A DNA stretch of 64,000 nt from CAWJMD01 sp963843835. Its GTDB lineage: Bacteria > Actinomycetota > Actinomycetes > Actinomycetales > CAWJMD01. How positions within the stretch are numbered: the first letter of the stretch is position 1; each line of letters opens with the position of its first letter. This document shows positions 46,087-54,593 of this stretch, piece after piece. Under the pieces are notes generated by a model, which was not told the DNA's origin, did no database searches, and saw nothing but the letters and a program-made list of their open reading frames with translations. The stretch is taken from positions 434,001-498,000 of the forward strand of contig CAWJMD010000008.1 of the NCBI GenBank assembly GCA_963843835.1, given 5' to 3'. The position numbers were made by a program, and so were the translations under genes.

Positions 46087-48813
46087 TCAGGTCCGCAGAC
46101 CCATGCGCCGTGCACGTCGTCGCCGACGTTGACGGGCGTACGTCGCCGCGAAGGCGACGATGGCCACCGCTGGGAGCAGGGCGGGACCGATGGCGAGCCA
46201 GGCGCTGGGACGCTGCGGCGCCGTGCTCGCGGTGGAGGACATGTCGAGGCTGACCGGTGTCACGGCCGGCCTGGCGACGTTGCCCTCGGGCCGCGTCGCG
46301 GGGAGCTCGGGGAGAGGGCCTTCCGTCGCCCGCGCGGACGGCGGGCCGCTGGGCCCGATCGGCCCGGCGGCGGCGGACGACGAGGAGGACACGTAGGCGG
46401 TCTCACCCTCGACGTGGACCTTGACGGTCACCCCTGCGGTGCTCCTGCTGTGGCACGAGCTGTCGTGCGAGCCGCTGCCGCACACCACCGGGGCGCTGCC
46501 GGAGGAGGTGGCGCTCACCGTGACGCCGCCGTCCTCGACCACGACCGAGGTTCCGGGACCGGTCACCTGACCGCCGGACGTCGACGGTGGAGGCGGCGGT
46601 GGCGGCTTGCACGGGGTCGCGGTGCCCGACCCGACGCAGCCGCCGGTGCCGCCGGTCGCCGACGAGTCGACGTCGCCGGTGGTGCCGGACGTCGTGCCGG
46701 CGCTTGCCTCGAGCGGGGTCACGACGACGGCGACCGCGGTCCCGGTGTCGCCCGACTGGCCCCGCGTGGTGGCGCCACCGCCGGTACCGCCGGTCGCCGA
46801 GCCGTCGCCTGCCGGGACCGACGTTCCGAGGTCGACGCCCCCTCCGGTCCCGCCGGTCGCAAGGGCTGTCGAGGAGCCGCTGGGGCCGCTCGTCGCGCGC
46901 CCGGACGCCGAGCGGTCGGTGAGGATGACGGTGAGGCTGTCGCCGCTGTCGCCGGTCGCCGCGTCGGAGGAGGCGGTGCCACCGGTGCCGGGGACGAGCC
47001 CGGCGGGGGGCGCCGTGCCGGCCGCTGCCGCGAGCCCGTCGAGCATCGACGACCCCTGGGAGCCGCCCTCGGCCAGGGCCGTGGCGTCGCCCGTCTTCCC
47101 CGAGGCCGCGTCGGACTCGGCGCCCTCGCTGGCCGCGCTCCAGGTGGTCGCGGAACCGGTGTTGCCGCTCGCGGCACCGGCCGAGGCGGCCCCGCCGGGC
47201 CCCCCGCCCACGCCGGTGCCGCCGGCGACCAGGCCGCCGGAGGCCCGGCTGGACGCGGCACCCGAGTCGCCGGACCGGGCGTTCGTCGACGCGGCCCCAC
47301 GGATCGTCACGGCGACGGCGGTCGCACGACCCGAGGCGCCGGTGCGGGAGTCGGCGTCCGCGGCCGCCGGACCGGAGAGGCTCGCCGGCTGGGCCTCCAG
47401 GACGGTGCGGACGGACGGGGCGGGCTGCACCGTGCCGTGGTCGCCGTTGCGGCTGGTCGCGCTCGCCGCGCCGTCGAGGGCCACGGCCACGGCCGTCGCT
47501 GCACCCGGCAGACCGGGTCCGGGGGACGGCGGACCCAGCACGGGGTTGGACGGCGACGGTGGGACCGCGCGGGCGCTGGATGCGCCGCTGACCGACACGG
47601 CCACGGCGATCACGCAGCTCGGCACGTGCGAGCCGTCGTCGCCCACGTCGCAGCGCAGGGCGCCCGGGGAGCCGGGGTCGGGGTCGCCCCAGACGTCGAG
47701 GGAGACCTCGGCGCTCCCGGTCGCCGGAGACGGCAGACGCTGCAGCAGCTGGTCGGCGTAGGCCTCCGTGTTGGTCCCGGTCGCCTTGCCGCTGAGGCCG
47801 GCGATGTCATCGACCAGCCGTTGTGCCGCGGCCGCGAGACCGGCGACGTCGACGCTCGTGGTGCGTCTGTCGGACGACGGCGCGCCGGGGCCGACCGAGG
47901 CCCCGCCGCCGGGGAGCACCCGTCCGGTGCTGCCGCTGGTGGCGGACGCTGAGGCAGCCCCGCCCCCCGTCAGGCTGATGGCCGTCGCGTCGCCGCTGCG
48001 GCCCGAGTTCGCCGACGCGTGCTGCGCGCTGGAGATCTGGGTGCCGCCCGAGGTCGGCGAGCCGGCGGTGAGCTGGCCGCCGGTCGCCCGGGCCGTCGCC
48101 GAGCCGTCGAGGCTGACGGCGAGCGACACGGCGCAGAAGCAGCCGGGGGAGAAGCGGCCGGGCACCACACCGGCGTCGCTGAGGACGTCGCGCAGGTAGC
48201 GGCTGACGACGGACTGCATCGCGGACTGGCTGAGGGTCCCGGTGGCTCGCTGCTCGGCGGTGGGCTCAGCGGCGGGGGATGCCTCGGCGGACGGGGTCAG
48301 GGCGGGTGGAGTCCCCTCGGCCGTGGTCGGCCCCGACCCGGCTGCGGCGTCCCCCTCGGCGGCCTCGCCGGCGTGGGTGGCGTCCTGCCCGGCGTCCTCG
48401 GCGGCGCCGTCGGTCGCCTCGGGGGACGTCTCGGCAGGCCCGGACCCACTGGCGGCCTCGGTCTCGTCGACGGTGGGCGGCTCGGGGGCGACGGTGGGCT
48501 CGGGCTCGGGCTCGGTGGCGGGAGCGGCCCCGTCGACGGCGGGCTCCGCCGTGGCGGGCGCGGGCTGAGCGGCGTCGACAGCGGCGTCGGCGGGGGCGTC
48601 GGCGGGGGCGACCAGGGCGGCCGGTTCCGCGTCCCCCGGGGGCGGTGCCAACGACCCGGCCACAGCACTTCCCGGGACGGAGGACATCCCGATCCCGACG
48701 GCCACCGCCAGCATGAGGACCCAGCGACGACGACGCGGCACCACCGGCATCGTCAGGGGCGTGGTCGGCGCCGCACGCCCACGGACGTGCGCCCCCCGCG
48801 CTCTCTGAGCCAT
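46087..48813 (-). CDS. Secreted Ala/Ser/Gly-rich protein with C-terminal membrane anchor, related to the giant repeat protein
   Basis: The protein is 908 residues. ATG 48813 has GGGAGG six bases upstream; the longer frame to 48915 is ignored. A signal peptide is clear: RRRRW, hydrophobic core VLMLAVAVGIGMS, then SAVAG. A Pro/Ala/Glu-rich spacer (about residues 60-200) precedes repeated units such as ATAVAVALDGAASA, ATAVAVTIRGAAS and CVIAVAVSVSG followed by SGDSG-type turns. Cys pairs punctuate the units. The C-terminus is a membrane helix (LLPAVAIVAFAATYA) with an RRRRRARR tail but no sortase motif. The CxVAVAVxLxGxAS pattern also occurs near the end of the neighbouring giant protein, so the two genes are related and probably act together on the cell surface. 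Confidence 0.75.
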   Translation of the reverse strand: MAQRARGAHVRGRAAPTTPLTMPVVPRRRRWVLMLAVAVGIGMSSVPGSAVAGSLAPPPGDAEPAALVAPADAPADAAVDAAQPAPATAEPAVDGAAPATEPEPEPTVAPEPPTVDETEAASGSGPAETSPEATDGAAEDAGQDATHAGEAAEGDAAAGSGPTTAEGTPPALTPSAEASPAAEPTAEQRATGTLSQSAMQSVVSRYLRDVLSDAGVVPGRFSPGCFCAVSLAVSLDGSATARATGGQLTAGSPTSGGTQISSAQHASANSGRSGDATAISLTGGGAASASATSGSTGRVLPGGGASVGPGAPSSDRRTTSVDVAGLAAAAQRLVDDIAGLSGKATGTNTEAYADQLLQRLPSPATGSAEVSLDVWGDPDPGSPGALRCDVGDDGSHVPSCVIAVAVSVSGASSARAVPPSPSNPVLGPPSPGPGLPGAATAVAVALDGAASATSRNGDHGTVQPAPSVRTVLEAQPASLSGPAAADADSRTGASGRATAVAVTIRGAASTNARSGDSGAASSRASGGLVAGGTGVGGGPGGAASAGAASGNTGSATTWSAASEGAESDAASGKTGDATALAEGGSQGSSMLDGLAAAAGTAPPAGLVPGTGGTASSDAATGDSGDSLTVILTDRSASGRATSGPSGSSTALATGGTGGGVDLGTSVPAGDGSATGGTGGGATTRGQSGDTGTAVAVVVTPLEASAGTTSGTTGDVDSSATGGTGGCVGSGTATPCKPPPPPPPSTSGGQVTGPGTSVVVEDGGVTVSATSSGSAPVVCGSGSHDSSCHSRSTAGVTVKVHVEGETAYVSSSSSAAAGPIGPSGPPSARATEGPLPELPATRPEGNVARPAVTPVSLDMSSTASTAPQRPSAWLAIGPALLPAVAIVAFAATYARQRRRRRARRMGLRT

Positions 48814-49017
48814 CCATGCCTCCCACGACGGTGCAGTGCACTTGCTCCGGCGCAAACGTAGGACCGCTGTCGTGTGCGTGCAAGCGAAACAGCAAAGTTG
48901 CTCGCTTCGGTGCACATGGCATCAGGAACCCACGAGGGAACGACGGGCGTCAGATCACGCCGTCACGGCCTCGAGCGGGGGAGGACCAGGGCAGTAGCGG
49001 TGCGATGGGGGGTGGTG

Positions 49018-49449
49018 TCAGCCGTTCGAGGCGCTGGCCAGCTCGGCCCCGCGGCGTGCCCTGGCGAGCGCCAGCATGGCCTCGTGCTGGACGTGCAGGA
49101 GGTGCTTGAGGTCGTCCGGCAGCTCGGGGTCGAGGTCGATGGCCTCGGAGGTGCTGCGGGGCTCTCGCACCGGGGCGGTGACCTCCCGCAGCTCGGCCTC
49201 CGCCTCGGTGAGGTGGCCGGCAGCCACCATCAGCTCGAGCAGGGGCGCCTGCAGCGTCGTCACCAGGCGCCGCAGCTGACCGATCGTCGGGATCGTGCCG
49301 CTGGTCCGCCAGCGCGAGATCGCCGAGTCCGGAACGCCTGTCGCACGCGCGAGCTCGCTGTTCGCGTCGAACCCCAGCTGTCGCATCCGACGCGCGAGCC
49401 ACGCCGCCCAGTCGGCGTCGGGAGTGGGGTGGTCACCAGCAGTCACCAT
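49018..49449 (-). CDS. XRE-family helix-turn-helix regulator
   Basis: The protein is 143 residues. A Cro/CI-type helix-turn-helix occupies about residues 15-70 (NSELARATGVPDSAISRWR). The rest is acidic and helical without a recognised domain. ATG 49449 is the first Met consistent with the domain. It lies upstream of the surface-protein gene on the same strand, 204 bases away, and could regulate it; this is position only. Confidence 0.75.
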   Translation of the reverse strand: MVTAGDHPTPDADWAAWLARRMRQLGFDANSELARATGVPDSAISRWRTSGTIPTIGQLRRLVTTLQAPLLELMVAAGHLTEAEAELREVTAPVREPRSTSEAIDLDPELPDDLKHLLHVQHEAMLALARARRGAELASASNG

Positions 49450-49582
49450 CGCATCGTCCCACGAAGTGGGACGGGCGTCGGCACCCGACACCCGACTTCC
49501 GCCTTCTGAGACTGCGGCGCGACCCTCCCGTGATCTAGAGTGCCGTCGGTGGCCTTGGATCAGGCCCGGAGGTGACAGTGAC

Positions 49583-49894
49583 ATGTACCCGCCCGATGCG
49601 TTCCGCCACGACGTCCTGATCAGCACCACCGGCCTCGAGATCCTCTGGCGCGAGGCGCACGAGCGCTGTCGCGGGGCCCGGCCCGGCACGCCTGACCACG
49701 ATCTCTGGCACCAGGCGCTCGAGAAGCTGGTGGTCGCGTTGCAGGAGGCCGAGGGCCTGGCATCGGCCACGCTGCCGTCCGTCGGTCGCCGCCACTGGGA
49801 GGACCGCAGCCCCGAGGACCCGCCCGGAGGCCGGGGCGGGTCGGTGCTGCACCTCACCAGGTCCGAGGACGCCGTTTCGCACGACGTGGGCTGA
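49583..49894 (+). CDS. Hypothetical 103-residue protein
   Basis: ATG 49583 is preceded by GGAGG at a good distance (49569-49575 region). The N-terminal 65 residues look like a folded helical segment (ISTTGLEILWREAHERC, LEKLVVALQEAEGLAS); the C-terminal part is charged and Gly/Pro-rich. No family is recognised. It is divergent from the XRE regulator and 100 bases upstream of carbamate kinase. Confidence 0.55.
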   Translation: MYPPDAFRHDVLISTTGLEILWREAHERCRGARPGTPDHDLWHQALEKLVVALQEAEGLASATLPSVGRRHWEDRSPEDPPGGRGGSVLHLTRSEDAVSHDVG

Positions 49895-49982
49895 CGTCTC
49901 GGCGGGGGCGGCGCAGTGCTGCCAAAGGACTCCGTGACCTGACGGCACAACTCGACATGGGCACGCTCCCGGGGCGAGACAG

Positions 49983-49988
49983 TAGGTT
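49983..49988 (+). promoter_or_regulatory. -10 element of a probable leaderless promoter for carbamate kinase
   Basis: TAGGTT matches TANNNT and ends six bases before GTG 49995. No ribosome-binding site precedes the gene, so a leaderless transcript is likely. Confidence 0.4.
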
Positions 49989-49994
49989 CGGCCT

Positions 49995-50936
49995 GTGCGA
50001 GTACTGGTGGCCCTCGGTGGCAATGCGATGACGGCGGACGACGGGTCGGCCGGCCCTGGCGAGCAGATCGCTGCCGTCAGCCGGGCGGCGTCCGAGATCG
50101 CGCGCCTGGTCGCGGCCGGGCACGAGGTCGTGCTCACCCACGGCAACGGTCCCCAGGTCGGCAACCTGCTCGTCAAGAACGAGATCGCCGCAGCCGTCGT
50201 GCCGCCTGTCCCGCTGGACTGGTGCGTCGCGCAGACCCAGGGGACGATCGGCTTCATCCTGCTCGACGCACTCGAGCAGGCGCTGGCGCAGGCCGGTTGT
50301 GACGTGCGCCCGGCCGCACTGGTGAGCCGCACGCTGGTCGACAGCGACGACCCTGGCTTCGCCCGTCCCACCAAGCCCATCGGGCGGCACCTCCCGCGCG
50401 AGGAGGCCGAGCTCCTGATGCAGCACGGGCAGGTGTGGGAGGACCGTGGCGAGAAGGGCTGGCGGCGCGTGGTCGCCAGTCCCGTCCCCCGCGACGTGCT
50501 CGAGGGTCCCGCGATCGATGCCCTGCTCTCGGCCGGCCTGATGGTGATCGCCGGCGGTGGTGGCGGCATCCCGGTCGTCCGCGAGGCCGACGGCACCCTG
50601 CGCGGCGTGGAGGCGGTCATCGACAAGGACCTGTCGGCGGTCGTGCTCGCCCGGGCCGTCCAGGCGGACGTGCTGATCATCGCCACCGACGTGGAGAACG
50701 CCGTGGTCGGATTCGGTACCCCCGACGCCCGCCCGGTCGGCCGCACCACACCCGGCGAGCTCGCCACGCTGGCCGAACAGGGCCACTTCGCGTCGGGCTC
50801 GATGGGTCCGAAGGTCGAGGCGGTCCGCCGGTTCGTGGCCGAGGGCGGGTCGCTCGCCGTGATCACCCGGCTCGACCGCATCGACGAGGCCGTCAAGGGC
50901 GACGTCGGCACGGCCGTTCACCCGGACCCGTCCTGA
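49995..50936 (+). CDS. arcC: Carbamate kinase
   Basis: The protein is 313 residues, the usual length. It opens VRVLVALGGNAM, with THGNGPQVGNLL, the loop VIAGGGGGIPVV, the segment VEAVIDKDLSAVVLA, and FASGSMGPKVEA near the C-terminus. In catabolic use it turns carbamoyl phosphate plus ADP into ATP and carbamate. No ornithine carbamoyltransferase or arginine deiminase gene is present in the window, so the carbamoyl phosphate must come from another source. The FdrA-type carbamoyltransferase operon in the same island is the obvious candidate. The barbiturase family gene follows after 44 bases. Confidence 0.93.
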   Translation: MRVLVALGGNAMTADDGSAGPGEQIAAVSRAASEIARLVAAGHEVVLTHGNGPQVGNLLVKNEIAAAVVPPVPLDWCVAQTQGTIGFILLDALEQALAQAGCDVRPAALVSRTLVDSDDPGFARPTKPIGRHLPREEAELLMQHGQVWEDRGEKGWRRVVASPVPRDVLEGPAIDALLSAGLMVIAGGGGGIPVVREADGTLRGVEAVIDKDLSAVVLARAVQADVLIIATDVENAVVGFGTPDARPVGRTTPGELATLAEQGHFASGSMGPKVEAVRRFVAEGGSLAVITRLDRIDEAVKGDVGTAVHPDPS

Positions 50937-50980
50937 GCGCCAGACCAGACCAACCCGCCCACACCCCACCAGGAGGAGCC

Positions 50981-52117
50981 GTGCCCGAAGCCATCGAGGT
51001 GCGCAAGGTCGCCATCAAGAGCGTGGCCGACGCGTCCGGACTGACCGAGCTCATCGACGCCGGCGTGATCGAGGCGGATCGCGTGATCGCCGTCATCGGC
51101 AAGACCGAGGGCAACGGCGGTGTGAACGACTACACCCGCATCATCGCCGACCGCGCCTTCCGTGAGGTGTTGATGGAGAAGGGATCTCGGCCCAAGGACG
51201 AGGTCGCCCAGGTACCGATCGTGTGGTCCGGCGGAACCGACGGGGTGATCAGCCCGCACGCGACGGTGTTCGCCACCGTGCCCGCCGACAAGGCGGTGAG
51301 GACGGACGAGCCGCGCCTGACCGTCGGTTTCGCGATGAGCGAGCAGCTCCTGCCCGAGGAGATCGGCTACACGCCGATGATCACCAAGGTCGCGGACGCC
51401 GTGAAGGTCGCCATGGAGCGGGCCGGCATCACCGACCCCGCGGACGTGCACTACGTGCAGACCAAGACCCCGCTGCTCACGATCCACACCATCCGCGACG
51501 CGAAGTCGCGCGGGAAGAAGGTGTGGACCGAGCACACGCACGAGTCGATGGACCTCTCCAACGGATGCACCGCGCTCGGTATCGCCGTCGCGCTGGGGGA
51601 GATCGACATGCCGTCGGACGAGGACGTGATGCACAGCCGCGAGCTCTTCTCCAAGGTCGCCTCCTGCTCGTCGGGTGTCGAGCTCGACCAGGCCCAGGTG
51701 GTCGTCGTCGGCAACGCGCGGGGCGTCGGTGGCCGCTACCGGATCGGTCACTCCGTGATGGACGACGCCCTCGACGCCGACGGCATCTGGGAGGCGATCA
51801 AGGACGCAGGCCTCGACCTGCCCGAGCGTCCCCACCACAGCGACCTCGACGGGCGGCTGGTCAACGTCTTCCTCAAGTGCGAGGTGTCCGGTGACGGCAC
51901 CGTCCGCGGCCGTCGCAACGCGATGCTGGACGACTCCGACGTGCACTGGCACCGCCAGATCAAGTCCTGCGTCGGTGGCGTGACGGCCTCGGTGACCGGG
52001 GACCCGGCCGTGTTCGTGTCGGTGTCGGCCGCGCACCAGGGTCCCGAGGGCGGTGGCCCGGTCGCGGCCATCGTCGACCTCGGTGAGGGCGAGCCGACGG
52101 GGTACCGCGCCCCCTGA
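50981..52117 (+). CDS. Ring-opening amidohydrolase, barbiturase/cyanuric acid hydrolase (AtzD) family
   Basis: The protein is 378 residues with the family's three-fold repeat. The three Lys-Ser pairs are visible: K41 (VIGKTEGNGG) with S83 (VWSGGTDG), K162 (VQTKTPLL) with a Ser in ASCSSGVE near 230, and K299 (VFLKCEVSG) with S347 (VFVSVSAAHQGP). The family opens barbiturate to ureidomalonate or cyanuric acid to carboxybiuret. No biuret or allophanate hydrolase is present, and a uracil-type permease is, so barbiturase is favoured. GTG 50981 has AGGAGG just upstream. It is cotranscribed with carbamate kinase. Confidence 0.88.
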   Translation: MPEAIEVRKVAIKSVADASGLTELIDAGVIEADRVIAVIGKTEGNGGVNDYTRIIADRAFREVLMEKGSRPKDEVAQVPIVWSGGTDGVISPHATVFATVPADKAVRTDEPRLTVGFAMSEQLLPEEIGYTPMITKVADAVKVAMERAGITDPADVHYVQTKTPLLTIHTIRDAKSRGKKVWTEHTHESMDLSNGCTALGIAVALGEIDMPSDEDVMHSRELFSKVASCSSGVELDQAQVVVVGNARGVGGRYRIGHSVMDDALDADGIWEAIKDAGLDLPERPHHSDLDGRLVNVFLKCEVSGDGTVRGRRNAMLDDSDVHWHRQIKSCVGGVTASVTGDPAVFVSVSAAHQGPEGGGPVAAIVDLGEGEPTGYRAP

Positions 52118-52156
52118 CCGACGGCGAAGCGGGCTGACGGGCCCACGAGCGAGAGC

Positions 52157-52182
52157 GGGGCGTCCCCGACCGGGGGCGCCCC
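52157..52182. terminator. Terminator hairpin between barbiturase and the convergent small gene
   Basis: Eleven-base arms (GGGGCGTCCCC and GGGGGCGCCCC, with one G-U pair) enclose a four-base loop, 39 bases after the barbiturase stop. It can serve both convergent transcripts. Confidence 0.65.
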
Positions 52183-52187
52183 GTTCC

Positions 52188-52403
52188 TCACGCGCCGGGC
52201 CGGGAGCGGACCACCGCAGCGGTGTCCGCCATCAGGAGGAACTCGCTCTCCTCGGACCGCCACTCGACGCGGCGGGCGGCCTCGAGGTGGATGGCCGCCG
52301 CAGCGTTCCGGGTCGCGACCCGTGCGAGCAGCTCGTCGGCACGGTGCAGGGCGGCCTGGGCGGGCGCCCAGGGGCCTGTGGTCAGGAAGGTGGGGATCGT
52401 CAC
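52188..52403 (-). CDS. Hypothetical 71-residue protein
   Basis: GTG 52403 has GGAGG seven bases upstream, and codon use fits the neighbours. The protein is mostly helical (AALHRADELLARVATRNAA) with an acidic middle and no recognised domain. It lies between the barbiturase terminator and the Eis-like gene. Confidence 0.5.
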   Translation of the reverse strand: MTIPTFLTTGPWAPAQAALHRADELLARVATRNAAAAIHLEAARRVEWRSEESEFLLMADTAAVVRSRPGA

Positions 52404-52531
52404 GGGGTCCTCCGGTGGCGCGCAGGGAGCTGGAGGTACTACGCCGAGCAGTCCACCCCACGCACGTGACGGCGAGGTTCCCCCGCGTGACATCCGTGTG
52501 AACTCCGCGAGGCCGCCCCGGTCGTGGCGGC

Positions 52532-53833
52532 TCAGAAGTGCGTGGCGGCCCAGGGCGGCGTCGGCCACGAGAAGAGCGCGTGGGCCCGGGCTGCGGTCGC
52601 CTCGTCGCGGACACGCACGCGCCCGGCCGTGACCCCGCTGAGGATGGACGGTGTGGTCTCCCCGCCACCGAGCCACAGCCCGGCGAGGTCGTTCACCCCT
52701 AGCGCCAGGTCGACCGGCTCCGCCGCGCCCGCACCCCGCAGACGGGCGCACCGCCCCACACCGTCCTCGTCGACCTCCAGGGCGTAGCGTCCTGCCGCCT
52801 GCGCGGCGGGGTCCTCGACGTCGAGCACGAGCCGCCCCGGGCCCGCGTACCGCCGGGCGGACAGCGCGGCCTCCACGTCGTGGAGCCGTGCCCACAGCTG
52901 GTCGCCGACCGCACCGGTCCGAGCGGCCCGGGCGTCGGCCAGCAGCCAGGGCAGGGGGTGGCCGGGGGGCCGGGTGACCTTCACGGCGGCGACGAGGTCG
53001 ATCTCGCACGCGTAGCGCAGCAGCTCGGACTCGACCCGGTCGTCGACGGCGACGAGGTCGACGACGGAGAGCCGGGCGTTGCTGACCCAGTCGTCCCAGT
53101 CGTCGGCGATCGCGTACACCAGCGCGCCGTCCACCGTCCCGGCGTCGTCACGGTGCAGGGCGAACGTCCGACGCCGGTCGACGTCGGGCTGGCCGTCGAG
53201 CAGCTGCGCGACGAGGTCGTAGTAGGCGTCCGTGCGGCCGATGGCTCCCGCACGCCGGGAGGCCGCGCGGTCGTGCACCGGGGGGGCGTGCGCCGCCCAC
53301 GTCGCGCCGTCCACGACGCGCACCGAACCGGTCCGCTCAGTGGCGAACCTGGCGCGTCGGGCGTCGATCGTCCAGGTCGTGCCGGACGTGGCGACCCCGT
53401 AGCCGTAGCGCCCGTAGATCGGCGCCTCGGACGCGATGAGGACGCTGGCGACGCTCCCGGCGCGGTGGGCGCGGGCCAGCTCGTCGGTCATCCAGCGACG
53501 CAACAGGTTCCGGCGGCGGTGGGTCGGCATCACGACCACACCGGTCACCGCGTTCACCGGTGCCTGGCCGCCGCCGGGCAGGGACAGGGTCGTGTCGAAG
53601 GACCGGAACGAGGCGACCACGTCGCTGTCGTCGAGAGCGACCGTGACCCGGTGGTCCCGCGTGCGCCGGGCGCGCAGGGCGATCTCGGCGTCGTCGGGTG
53701 CCGGGGCGAGGAAGACGGTCGACACACAGCGCGCCCAGGAGTCGACCTGTTCGGGGTCGGAGCGGTCGAGAGGCCGGAGGGTGATCTCGTCGGTCCGTGG
53801 GGACCGCAGGGTCGCCTGTTCGCCCACGGTCAC
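52532..53833 (-). CDS. Eis-like GNAT N-acetyltransferase with SCP2-type C-terminal domain
   Basis: The protein is 433 residues. The N-terminal GNAT region contains VNAVTGVVVMPTHRRRNLL (acetyl-CoA loop) and APIYGRYGYG, which holds the tyrosine that acts as general acid in Eis. A second GNAT-like and a sterol-carrier-like domain follow, and the chain ends in Phe (AATHF), as in Eis proteins that use the C-terminal carboxylate as base. Eis proteins acetylate amines, including aminoglycosides; the physiological substrate is unknown. The GTG start overlaps the DUF4191 stop (GTGA). Confidence 0.85.
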   Translation of the reverse strand: MTVGEQATLRSPRTDEITLRPLDRSDPEQVDSWARCVSTVFLAPAPDDAEIALRARRTRDHRVTVALDDSDVVASFRSFDTTLSLPGGGQAPVNAVTGVVVMPTHRRRNLLRRWMTDELARAHRAGSVASVLIASEAPIYGRYGYGVATSGTTWTIDARRARFATERTGSVRVVDGATWAAHAPPVHDRAASRRAGAIGRTDAYYDLVAQLLDGQPDVDRRRTFALHRDDAGTVDGALVYAIADDWDDWVSNARLSVVDLVAVDDRVESELLRYACEIDLVAAVKVTRPPGHPLPWLLADARAARTGAVGDQLWARLHDVEAALSARRYAGPGRLVLDVEDPAAQAAGRYALEVDEDGVGRCARLRGAGAAEPVDLALGVNDLAGLWLGGGETTPSILSGVTAGRVRVRDEATAARAHALFSWPTPPWAATHF

Positions 53834-54567
53834 CTGCCGCGCATCGCTTTGCGGTCCGGGCGGGCGCGCAGCGGGTCCATGCCCTGGGGGATCGGCGGGC
53901 GCATGCCTCCGAGCGACTTGATGCGCTTGCCCACGACCTCGACCTCCTGCTTGGTCAGGGTCGGCTTGAGCTTCATGATCTTCGAGCCCACCTTGCGCAG
54001 GGGGATCTGCCCGTCGCCGTCCCCGGCCTGCACCAGGTGGATCGGCACGCCCGGGAGGACGCGCTTGAGCTTGCGCTCCTCGGTCCCCAGCAGCTTGCCG
54101 ATCCGGTGGGGCGGCCCGTCACCGACCAGCACCACGCCAGGCCTGCCCACCGCACGGAACACCGTGTCCTGGGTACGCGGGTCGATGGCGACAGGCTGCT
54201 CCTCGACGACCCAGCCACGCTTCAGCACCCGGAGGGCGGCCCCGGCGGCGCCGGCCTGACCCTCGATCTGGGTGTAGGCGGCCTTCTCGGCGCGGCGCGC
54301 CAGCACGAACATGGCGCCGAGCAGGGCGATCGGGAAGGCCAGGACGCTGGCGTACACGGGGTGGCCGGTGAGCAGGCCGATCCCGAGCGCGACGGCCATC
54401 ACGCCGGCGAAGACCAGCAGCATCCACCAGACGACGGCCGGGTCGACCTTGCGCGTCATCGTGAAGACCTGGCGCACCTGGGCGATGCGCCCGGGGGCGG
54501 CGCCGGGGGCCTTGGCCTTGCGGCCGAAGCGCCGGCGCTTCGGGGTGTCAGGGGAGTCGGTGGACAT
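53830..54567 (-). CDS. DUF4191 family membrane protein
   Basis: The protein is 245 residues. A basic N-terminus is followed by two transmembrane helices (VVWWMLLVFAGVMAVALGIG and VYASVLAFPIALLGAMFVLA), then a basic cytoplasmic domain with GRPGVVLVGDGPPHRIGKLL. The function is unknown. It is a conserved neighbour of lipA in actinobacteria, normally followed by RDD and glnA; here about 49 kb separates it from them. ATG 54567 is chosen because the upstream extension is Arg/Pro-rich. Confidence 0.88.
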   Translation of the reverse strand: MSTDSPDTPKRRRFGRKAKAPGAAPGRIAQVRQVFTMTRKVDPAVVWWMLLVFAGVMAVALGIGLLTGHPVYASVLAFPIALLGAMFVLARRAEKAAYTQIEGQAGAAGAALRVLKRGWVVEEQPVAIDPRTQDTVFRAVGRPGVVLVGDGPPHRIGKLLGTEERKLKRVLPGVPIHLVQAGDGDGQIPLRKVGSKIMKLKPTLTKQEVEVVGKRIKSLGGMRPPIPQGMDPLRARPDRKAMRGR

Positions 54568-54593
54568 GGACCACAGGATAGGTGCTGGCGGGG

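Noticed and set aside
46280..46320. Sortase signal in the second surface protein (LPATR)
   Set aside because: The motif lacks the final Gly and lies more than 30 residues before the membrane helix, so it is not a sorting signal.
50981..52117. Cyanuric acid hydrolase of an s-triazine pathway
   Set aside because: No biuret or allophanate hydrolase or triazine genes are present, and the pyrimidine-type context fits barbiturase better. The family alone does not exclude it.
4849..53830. Integrative element or genomic island with a recombinase
   Set aside because: No integrase, transposase, tRNA-type attachment site or flanking direct repeat was recognised.
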